Part shown: positions 1-6,040 of the stretch, piece after piece
Layout: each line of letters starts with the position of its first letter
Numbering within the stretch: position 1 is the stretch's first letter
Origin: an uncultured delta proteobacterium
GTDB lineage: Bacteria > Myxococcota_A > Polyangia > Polyangiales > Polyangiaceae
Length of the DNA: 34,870 nt
NCBI GenBank assembly: GCA_903894755.1
Contig: CAITRH010000611.1
Coordinates: 1-34,870 of the forward strand
Direction of reading: 5' to 3'
Program-made: the position numbers and the translations under genes
The notes under the pieces: model-generated
What the model was told of the DNA's origin: nothing
Databases searched by the model: none
The model's input: only the letters and a program-made list of their open reading frames with translations

Positions 1-107
1 GGGCAAGGAGGATGTCGAGGGAGAGGGGGTTGGGGGTGAGGTCTGCGCGAAATTGGGGCGCGGAAGCAGTGGATCGGACCTGCGGTTCTCAAGATGGGTT
101 TGGTTTA
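1..107. repeat. Half of a long palindromic repeat at the left edge
   Basis: These 107 bases match the reverse complement of 34754-34860 with five mismatches, at positions 45, 51, 68, 71 and 88. The outer end reads TGGTTTA at 101-107. The inner end starts GGGCAAGG at base 1. The right-hand copy continues through TTGCCC-ATGC-GGGCAA, itself a palindrome, so base 1 appears to lie just past the centre of a palindrome of roughly 220 bp whose other arm is missing. The kup remnant abuts the outer end. The element shares its TGGTTTA terminus with the 29199-29347 palindrome. A 38-codon frame runs through it, but I see no sign that it encodes a protein. Confidence 0.85.
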
Positions 108-110
108 GGC

Positions 111-561
111 TGTGAGAATTGCGGAAAAGCGCAACGAGCACGATGCACAAGAGCAGGTATCCCCAGTTGATCCCGGGGACATAAATCTGTCCCTCCATCT
201 GCGGATTGGTGTGCACCACCTCAAGCCGCGGGAACAGACCCAGTTGGATCGCTTGACTGACCAGAGAAAACGCTCCCGAGATGAGTGCTTGGCTCACAAT
301 CACCGTCTCAAGCCAGCTGATCGCGACAAGCGGGTAGACAAAGGCCGCACTGGACGGAACCAGTGCATAAAACACGTTCCCGTCGACAATCGGCGCTGGG
401 TCCAACATGCCCACCCTCGCGGTCCCAAGGCGCTGGATCGAGAAGAGCGCAACAAGGGTCGCTATGGATAGCCAAGGGATGTACGGCGACCAACGGTGTG
501 TTACCACCTCCAGCCCCTCCCAAGCCGACATGATGGAAAGGGACGGCGTAATGACCCCGTC
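111..561 (-). pseudogene. kup: kup potassium uptake protein remnant, internally deleted
   Basis: Read on the minus strand from 561, one frame gives clear Kup/HAK/KUP K+ transporter sequence. It starts with the family motif DGVITPSLSIMSAWEGLEVV, goes on to SIQRLGTARVG, then jumps to NVFYALVPSSAAFVYPLVA, ISGAFSLVSQAIQLG and GQIYVPGINW. In intact Kup proteins about 100 residues separate the GTARVG-like segment from the NPFF/FYALVP-like segment; here they are almost joined. The N-terminal part before DGVITP is absent or scrambled. The C-terminal half is cut off within one codon of the palindromic repeat at 1-107. About 150 codons remain of a family usually over 600 residues. I consider it a dead fragment. 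The opposite-strand and other-frame ORFs over this region are not supported. Confidence 0.8.
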
Positions 562-1093
562 CCACGAGCTTGAACTTGCCTCTGCGCTGCTCCGCGACCT
601 CGCCTATCGTCACGTATGGCTCTATGACTGTGGAGTTCAGGCTGTCGCCGTGGGTACTTGGTTTCAAAGTGATTGATGAGAAGGTGCACACCTCGGTTGC
701 GAGAAGCTTGAGCCCCGTCCCTACGGAGGCGCGCTGGCCAAGGCGTCGCCTGGACAGAGGTTCCCGGAAAGTCTTCGATATCATATAGGCCATAAATGCC
801 TTCCGGTGACCAGAGTGGCCGGACTGCGCGCATCCAAAATTCAAGTGCAACGCAATTCCTTTTGATGTTACCGGCCGCATGAATCCCGAGTGCCCGATCG
901 CCCGCTAAGCTTTTCGACCTCTCGGGACAAAAGCCACGCCAGAAGCCGCGACGGGAGCGCATCGCACGGCGAGGCCTTCCGCAGGAGAAGCCGCGGCGGC
1001 ACCCGCCGGGACAACTTCTGTCGTCGAAGTCGCTGCGTAAGGCCGCGACACGAGATGGGCCGTTCAGGAAACCGCTGCATCAGGGGATGACAC
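562..1093. other. No recognisable gene
   Basis: This stretch lies upstream of the kup remnant and beside the 42-bp array. Several frames are open because of high GC, but none gives a protein I recognise and none has a convincing start with a ribosome-binding site. The last 150 bases resemble the array in composition and may be decayed units. It may also hold scrambled sequence once belonging to the 5' part of kup, but I could not identify any. Confidence 0.5.
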
Positions 1094-1344
1094 GGCGACT
1101 TCCGCGGCCGCCGTCGTCGCGCAAGCGTTTGCGTGGCGACTTCCGAGGTCGATTTTGCCCGCGCAAGCGATCCCGCGGCGACTTCCGCGGCAGATGTCGC
1201 AGTTGCAAGCGATCCCGCGGCGACTTCCGCGGCAGATCTCGTGGTTGCGGGCCGTTGCGCGGCGACTTCCGCGGCAGATGTCGCAGTTGCAAGCGATCCC
1301 GCGGCGACTTCCGCGGCAGATCTCGTGGTTGCGGCTTCCCCGAT
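1094..1344. repeat. 42-bp tandem repeat array (left array)
   Basis: The motif GGCGACTTCC recurs at 1094, 1135, 1177, 1219, 1261 and 1303, a spacing of 42 bp (41 for the first, decayed unit), giving about six units. Alternate units differ in their middle (GCAGATGTCGCAG versus GCAGATCTCGTGG), so the array also has an 84-bp higher-order period. As 42 is a multiple of 3, all frames stay open and give artefactual 14-residue periodic peptides such as DPAATSAADVAVAS. Period and core are shared with the arrays at 17849-18058 and 22509-22718. It lies directly after the 3' end of the cupredoxin gene, so it could affect transcript ends. Confidence 0.85.
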
Positions 1345-1393
1345 GCCCAAGCGTGTAGTGACGGGGGTGGTTGTGTCGTGCGAAGTTTGAGGT

Positions 1394-1738
1394 TTACTGC
1401 ACGACGACGCTACTTTTGAACATGCCCATGCCGCACTGAAAGGTGAGGGTCCGCGCCGTATCGGTGGGCATGGCCACGGCTACGGGCTTATTGAGAGGGA
1501 GGGGTTCTTTGATGCTGAGGTCGGGGAATACGACGTCCCGAGCGCAGGTGTCGTCGGAGGTCCGGGTGAAGGTGAGCGTTTGCTTGGAGCCTGGAGCGCC
1601 TTTGTTGAGGGTGATTTTGTTTGGGACAAACCCTTGTTCGTTGACGGTGATGCAGGTGGGGCAGGAAGCGGCGGTGCCTTTGCTGCAGGCGAGAGTGGCG
1701 AAGGTTACGAGGGCGACCAGTCCGAGGGGATGACGCAT
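1394..1738 (-). CDS. Cupredoxin-like lipoprotein
   Basis: A 114-residue exported protein. The N-terminus is a short signal peptide ending in a lipobox-like TLAC with Cys18, so it is probably lipid-anchored. The mature part has the small cupredoxin layout of EfeO/plastocyanin-like domains: FVPNKITLNKG near the start, TCARDVVFPDL in the middle (a Cys in place of the usual His region) and FQCGMGMFKSSVVV at the end, where Cys and Met are typical copper-site residues. It probably binds copper in the cell envelope; its redox partner or chaperone role is unknown. Downstream of the zinc-ribbon gene on the same strand, with a gap of about 70 bp, it could be co-transcribed with it. The copper link to the nos cluster is only thematic, as they lie 21 kb apart. 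Confidence 0.72.
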   Translation of the reverse strand: MRHPLGLVALVTFATLACSKGTAASCPTCITVNEQGFVPNKITLNKGAPGSKQTLTFTRTSDDTCARDVVFPDLSIKEPLPLNKPVAVAMPTDTARTLTFQCGMGMFKSSVVVQ

Positions 1739-1808
1739 GGCAAAGGGGTAGCGTGGGTAGGGGGGGCTGGCAACCTCGGAGCCGCGGGCTCCTTACTGCC
1801 GGCCGCCC

Positions 1809-2999
1809 TTACTGTTGCCGGGCGATGTCGTTGAGATCGGAGGCGAAGGCGTACAGGGAGAGGAACAAGTACACGACGAGGCCACGGGCGGGCTGGGCGA
1901 CGCCGAGCGCCTGTTTGGCTCGCGCCATTTCCTGCGGCACCACGATGGCGAGCCAGTAGAGACCGTAGACGGGCACAAGAATAGGCCACCACGCGAAGGC
2001 GGGGTTTTGCGTGACCGCCTTCAGCTCGTTGGCCATCTTGATGATGGAGACGAGGGCGAGGATGCTGCCCGCGAAGGCGATGAGGGAGCCGATGAGGGAG
2101 CCGACTAAGGCGAGGGCAGGTGGGATCACGGCGCCGAGAATGACGCCTAGGATCTGGCCCCCAAAGATGATGACGAGCGGTAACGCGAGGGTCATCACTG
2201 CGTTGCGTTCTTTCGGACGGGTTCCAGTCGGGGCCGCGGCGCCGTAGCCGTCGTATGCCGGCTGCTGCATGGCTTGCGGTTGCGCACCGTACGGCGCGAT
2301 GCCTCCGTAGGGTTGGGAGGCGTTCTGACCGTAGTTTTGTCCTGCGCCAAAACTGCCAAAGCCCTGGGCAGGACCGCCGAAATCTTGGGGCAGGGGCTGG
2401 GCAGCTGGCTGGGGCGGTCCCCATCCAAAGCCTTGCTGGGGATTCTGGGGAGGAGGGGGACCACGATCAGGCGTCTGTGCGGGCGGCATGCCTTGATGCG
2501 CTTGATGTGGCGGTGGGGGCGTGAATCCCGCGAAGGGGTTGACCTGATCGATGGCCATCGTTCCCGCGAGGGGGCTCACCGGACTGGGGGGAGGGGCGAA
2601 TGCCGGCGGCGCGAATGCCGCGGGAGCGGGCGACGGCAACTTCGCTGGCATTGGAGGGGCGTACGCGGGTGGGGCGTACGCGGGAGGGGGCGGAGGGACA
2701 TACGCGGGAGCGGCCATCGGTGGGGCCGCGGGCCCAGCGACCGGCGGTGCGACGCCGACCATGGTGCCTTTGAGTTTGCTCGACCCCGCTCCAAACGCCG
2801 GTCCTGGACGAGGCGGAGTCGGTGCCTCCACAGGAGCGGGCGGCGCAGGCGGTGCGGGCGGCGCAACTAGCGGGGGCTGATTCATCATCAGCATGGTCCC
2901 CTTGAACTTCGGCGTCGCCGCCCCTTTCAGGTTGAAGCCGCACTTCGAGCAGCTCTGCGATGTTTCCGGATTCTGGGTCCCACAGTTCGGGCAGAACAC
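1809..2999 (-). CDS. Zinc-ribbon, proline-rich membrane protein
   Basis: 396 residues from a GTG start at 2999, chosen because GGGAGG sits seven bases upstream and the zinc ribbon then begins at residue 3; an upstream in-frame extension of 39 residues is less likely. The N-terminus holds a two-knuckle zinc ribbon, CPNCG and CSKCG. A Pro/Ala/Gln-rich low-complexity linker of about 220 residues follows, with three spaced GTM motifs (FKGTMLM, LKGTMVG, LAGTMAI). The C-terminal 130 residues hold several hydrophobic helices and the segment PVYGLYWLAIVVPQEMARAK. This architecture recurs in Myxococcota, but I know no established function. The GTM motifs could be phospho-threonine sites for kinase/FHA signalling (inference). 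It is transcribed divergently from the nuo operon. Confidence 0.7.
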   Translation of the reverse strand: MFCPNCGTQNPETSQSCSKCGFNLKGAATPKFKGTMLMMNQPPLVAPPAPPAPPAPVEAPTPPRPGPAFGAGSSKLKGTMVGVAPPVAGPAAPPMAAPAYVPPPPPAYAPPAYAPPMPAKLPSPAPAAFAPPAFAPPPSPVSPLAGTMAIDQVNPFAGFTPPPPHQAHQGMPPAQTPDRGPPPPQNPQQGFGWGPPQPAAQPLPQDFGGPAQGFGSFGAGQNYGQNASQPYGGIAPYGAQPQAMQQPAYDGYGAAAPTGTRPKERNAVMTLALPLVIIFGGQILGVILGAVIPPALALVGSLIGSLIAFAGSILALVSIIKMANELKAVTQNPAFAWWPILVPVYGLYWLAIVVPQEMARAKQALGVAQPARGLVVYLFLSLYAFASDLNDIARQQ

Positions 3000-3102
3000 T
3001 CCAGCACCTCCCAAGGTGACCCGCCCCGACGGCGGGATAAAAAACCGTTCTGCGGCGACGCCCCCGACGATCATCGTCGCGGTCACGCCACAGCACGGGC
3101 CG

Positions 3103-3132
3103 AGCATAGCGCCCAAGCCACAAAAACCTCAA
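3103..3132 (-). promoter_or_regulatory. Candidate sigma-70 promoter for the zinc-ribbon gene
   Basis: On the minus strand, TTGAGG (3127-3132) is followed after 18 bases by TATGCT (3103-3108), about 100 bases upstream of the GTG start at 2999. Both hexamers are partial matches to the consensus. No transcript evidence is available. Confidence 0.4.
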
Positions 3133-3156
3133 GCATATTCCATCCGGATCCATCGC

Positions 3157-3186
3157 TTGACACAGCGCCCTGGTCCCCACTAGGTT
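3157..3186 (+). promoter_or_regulatory. Candidate sigma-70 promoter for the nuo operon
   Basis: A perfect -35 hexamer TTGACA (3157-3162) is followed after 18 bases by TAGGTT (3181-3186), about 115 bases before nuoE. It is the best promoter-like match in the divergent intergenic region 3000-3302, which holds no other gene I can see. Confidence 0.45.
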
Positions 3187-3302
3187 CGCGCCGATTTCGG
3201 GCCCGCCCGCCACGTTGGCGTGCGTGCTACCGAAGGGCTCCGCGACGCGGCGCCCGGTGTCGCCTCTGGCGCCCGTCGTTGACCCCGGAATGCCTACGCA
3301 CG

Positions 3303-3782
3303 ATGCCCTTCGCCCTCACCCCGGAACGGGAGCGCACTTTCCAAGAGCTCTTGACCCGGTACCCGACCAAAATGGCGCTCACGATCCCGCTCCTCCAGCT
3401 TTGCCAGGAGCAGCACGGATGGATCAGCGAGGAGGTCATGCTGTTCGTCGCCGAGCGCCTCGATCTCTCCGCCGCCCATGTCAAGGGCGTCGTCACGTTC
3501 TATACCCTCTTCAACCAGCACCCCGTGGGCAAGCACCAGGTCTGGGTCTGTAAGACCCTCCCGTGCGCCCTTCGCGGCGCGTACGACGTGCTCCACCAGT
3601 GCGAAAAGAAACTTGGGATCAAGGCCGGCGAAACAACGTCGAACGGTCAGATCACCCTCCGCACCGCCGAATGCCTCGCGAGCTGCGCCACCGCTCCCAT
3701 GATGCAAGTCGACAAAGAGTATTTCGAAGACCTGACCCCAGAACGCGTCGACGAGATCCTTCGCCGCCTTCAAGAGTCGTGA
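3303..3782 (+). CDS. nuoE: NADH-quinone oxidoreductase subunit E
   Basis: 159 residues from ATG 3303; a TTG at 3279 would add eight residues but matches the family less well. NuoE is the 24-kDa subunit of the NADH-oxidising arm of complex I and carries the N1a [2Fe-2S] cluster in a thioredoxin-like fold. The four ligands are visible: Cys83 and Cys88 (CKTLPC), Cys124 and Cys128 (CLASC). The N-terminal helical part with YPTKMALTIPLLQLCQEQHGW is typical. It is the first gene of the operon, four bases before nuoF. Length is normal for the family. Confidence 0.95.
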   Translation: MPFALTPERERTFQELLTRYPTKMALTIPLLQLCQEQHGWISEEVMLFVAERLDLSAAHVKGVVTFYTLFNQHPVGKHQVWVCKTLPCALRGAYDVLHQCEKKLGIKAGETTSNGQITLRTAECLASCATAPMMQVDKEYFEDLTPERVDEILRRLQES

Positions 3783-3786
3783 GCCC

Positions 3787-5145
3787 ATGTTAAAGCCCAC
3801 CGAATATCTAACCTGCGTCTACGGCCTACCGAGCGGCCACACGCTTCCGGTCTACGAGAAACACGCCTACGGCTACGAGACCGCTCGACGTGTTCTAACC
3901 ACCATGACCGCCGAGCAGGTCGTCGCCGAGGCCAAAAAAGCCAATATCCGCGGGCGTGGCGGCGCCGGCTTCCCAATGGGGATCAAGTGGAGCTTCATGC
4001 GTCCACACCCCACCAAACCCGCCTATCTCATCGTCAACGCCGACGAGGGCGAGCCCGGTACGCACAAAGACCGCACCATCATGGAGCGCAACCCCCATTC
4101 GATCGTCGAGGGCTGCATCATCGGCGCCTACGCCATCGGCGCTCATGTCGGCTACATCTACGTTCGCGACGAGCTCCATCTGTCCAAGGCCCGTCTCAAT
4201 GAGGCCATCGCCGAGGCTCGCGCAAAAGGCTACCTAGGTCCCAAGCCGTTCGGGAGCTCCTGGTCCATCGAGCTCTACGTGCACAGTGGCGCAGGCGCCT
4301 ACATCTGCGGAGAAGAGACGTCCCTCCTCAACTCTCTCGAGGGCAAGCGAGGAGAGCCTCGCCTCAAGCCGCCGTTTCCCGCGCAGGTCGGGGCCTTTGG
4401 ATGTCCCAGCACGGTCAACAACCTCGAGACCATGGCCATTGTCCCGACGGCGTTTCGCCTCGGCTGCGAGGAGTTCTCCAAGCTCTCGGCACTGCACAAC
4501 CTCGACGACGGCGGGGTGCGTCTTTATGGACTCAACGGTCATGTCAAGAAGCCAGGAGTCCACGAGCTTGCGGTGGGTCCTACGCTGCGCGAGCTCATTT
4601 ACGACCTTGGCGGAGGGGTGCTAGGCGACCGCGAGCTTTTCGCGATTATTCCCGGCGGCTCCTCGACTCCCGTGCTTCGTCCCACCGACACGCTGAGCGC
4701 TCCCGACCCTGGCTCCAAGCTTCACGCGTGGCACGGCAAATGTGTCCTCGATGTCCCCCTTGGCGTCGACACCATGCGAGCGTCCGGAACCATGCTCGGC
4801 ACGTGCTGCGTGACGGTACTTGCACAAGGAACCGATCCGGTCATGGCGATGCTCAATCTGATGCAGTTTTACCACCACGAGTCTTGCGGTCAGTGCACCC
4901 CATGCCGCGAGGGCTCGGGATGGCTCGATCGGACGGTACAGAAGATTTTCGACGGTCGCGGCACGATGCAGGACATCGACGCGCTCCATGAAATTGCCGG
5001 CAACGTCATGGGCAACACCATCTGCGCGTTTGGCGACGGGATGGCCATGCCGGCCCTCGGGTTCGTCAAGAAGTTTCGCAAGGAGCTCGAGGCCTACGTG
5101 CGAGGCGACACCAAAAAAGAGAACGCCAGGCTTACGGTCACCTGA
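3787..5145 (+). CDS. nuoF: NADH-quinone oxidoreductase subunit F
   Basis: 452 residues. NuoF (51-kDa) oxidises NADH using FMN and passes electrons through the N3 [4Fe-4S] cluster. Seen here: the glycine-rich nucleotide-binding motif GRGGAGFPMG near residues 56-65, the FMN/NADH segment GAYICGEETSLLNSLEGKRG, and cluster ligands Cys367, Cys370 and Cys373 (SCGQCTPC) with Cys413 (TICAFGDG). ATG 3787 follows the nuoE stop by four bases, suggesting translational coupling. In many nuo operons nuoG follows nuoF; here nuoJ does, 19 bases downstream. Length and motifs are those of a functional protein. Confidence 0.96.
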   Translation: MLKPTEYLTCVYGLPSGHTLPVYEKHAYGYETARRVLTTMTAEQVVAEAKKANIRGRGGAGFPMGIKWSFMRPHPTKPAYLIVNADEGEPGTHKDRTIMERNPHSIVEGCIIGAYAIGAHVGYIYVRDELHLSKARLNEAIAEARAKGYLGPKPFGSSWSIELYVHSGAGAYICGEETSLLNSLEGKRGEPRLKPPFPAQVGAFGCPSTVNNLETMAIVPTAFRLGCEEFSKLSALHNLDDGGVRLYGLNGHVKKPGVHELAVGPTLRELIYDLGGGVLGDRELFAIIPGGSSTPVLRPTDTLSAPDPGSKLHAWHGKCVLDVPLGVDTMRASGTMLGTCCVTVLAQGTDPVMAMLNLMQFYHHESCGQCTPCREGSGWLDRTVQKIFDGRGTMQDIDALHEIAGNVMGNTICAFGDGMAMPALGFVKKFRKELEAYVRGDTKKENARLTVT

Positions 5146-5164
5146 GAGGCTGGAAAGGCACCCT

Positions 5165-5722
5165 ATGGTCACTCTCGGTACGGTCTACTTTTATATCTGC
5201 GCCGCCCTTGCACTCGGCGGAGCGTTGGCTGCGGTGAGCGCGCGCAATCCTATCCGGGGGGCCATGGGGCTCCTCGTGCTTATCCTTGCGATGGCGGGAC
5301 TCTTCCTAGCCTTGCATGCGCAGTTTCTCGCCGCGATCCAGCTCATTGTTTACGCTGGCGCCATCGTGGTGCTGTTTCTGTTCGTGATCATGCTCCTCGG
5401 ACCAAGCGCCACAAGTCAGCGCGATCTGCGAGGCCTGTACCCACGGGTGTTTTCCGGGGTGCTGTTTGTGCTCGCCGCCCTGGCCACCATGGTGCTCGTG
5501 GTACGAGGCGCCAAGTACGTGGTGCTTCCTGGGACACCGCGGGCGTTTGGAAGCATCGATTCTTTTGGAAAGGACCTCTTTAATAGCGGCCTTGTCCCCT
5601 TCGAGCTGTCAGCAGCCTTGCTCATGGTTGCCGTGCTCGGAGCCGTCGCTGTCGCCAAAGGCAAACAGGGGGAGTCCAAGGCTCTGCCTGCAGAGCCGGT
5701 CGAACCGCAGGAGAAACACTGA
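5165..5722 (+). CDS. nuoJ: NADH-quinone oxidoreductase subunit J
   Basis: 185 residues from ATG 5165; the frame is open further upstream but overlaps nuoF, so the extension is rejected. NuoJ is a small membrane subunit linking the quinone site to the antiporter-like subunits. Five hydrophobic segments are visible, including the conserved stretch around QFLAAIQLIVYAGAIVVLF that carries the pi-bulge helix of the family. The C-terminal tail GKQGESKALPAEPVEPQEKH is hydrophilic and proline-rich. The stop is one base before the nuoK start. Confidence 0.94.
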   Translation: MVTLGTVYFYICAALALGGALAAVSARNPIRGAMGLLVLILAMAGLFLALHAQFLAAIQLIVYAGAIVVLFLFVIMLLGPSATSQRDLRGLYPRVFSGVLFVLAALATMVLVVRGAKYVVLPGTPRAFGSIDSFGKDLFNSGLVPFELSAALLMVAVLGAVAVAKGKQGESKALPAEPVEPQEKH

Positions 5723-5723
5723 G

Positions 5724-6029
5724 ATGGTTCCCTTCGAGCACTATATCCTGTTGAGCGCGGTGCTGTTCACCGTCGGCTCCGTGGGATTCTTGGTCCGACG
5801 CAATGTACTCATGACCCTGCTCAGCATCGAGGTGATGTTGAACGCGGTCAATCTGGCGCTCGTTGCGTTCAACCGGGCCCGTCCCGAAAACCATACGGGC
5901 CAGATGTTCGCGTTCTTCTTGATCGCTGCCGAGGCTGCGGAAGTAGCCGTGGGGCTTGCCATCGTGCTCTCTCTCTATCGGCTCAAGCGCACGGTGCGTT
6001 CCGATGAAGCCGACTTGCTGAAAAACTGA
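5724..6029 (+). CDS. nuoK: NADH-quinone oxidoreductase subunit K
   Basis: 101 residues with three transmembrane helices. NuoK carries two buried glutamates essential for proton transfer in the membrane arm; candidates here are in LLSIEVMLNAVNLALVAF and AAEAAEVAVGLAIVLSLYR. ATG 5724 was chosen because it immediately follows nuoJ and gives the normal length. A longer in-frame ORF runs back into nuoJ and is not used. nuoL starts 11 bases downstream. Confidence 0.95.
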   Translation: MVPFEHYILLSAVLFTVGSVGFLVRRNVLMTLLSIEVMLNAVNLALVAFNRARPENHTGQMFAFFLIAAEAAEVAVGLAIVLSLYRLKRTVRSDEADLLKN

Positions 6030-6040
6030 CGGACGGTGCC

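Noticed and set aside
308-880. Minus-strand ORF of 190 codons
   Set aside because: It overlaps the kup remnant in a different frame. The kup frame has clear homology, and this one has none.
868-1390. Open frames over the left 42-bp array on both strands, giving Ala-rich repeat proteins
   Set aside because: A 42-bp period keeps all frames open on both strands. There is no ribosome-binding site and no family match, so these are artefacts.
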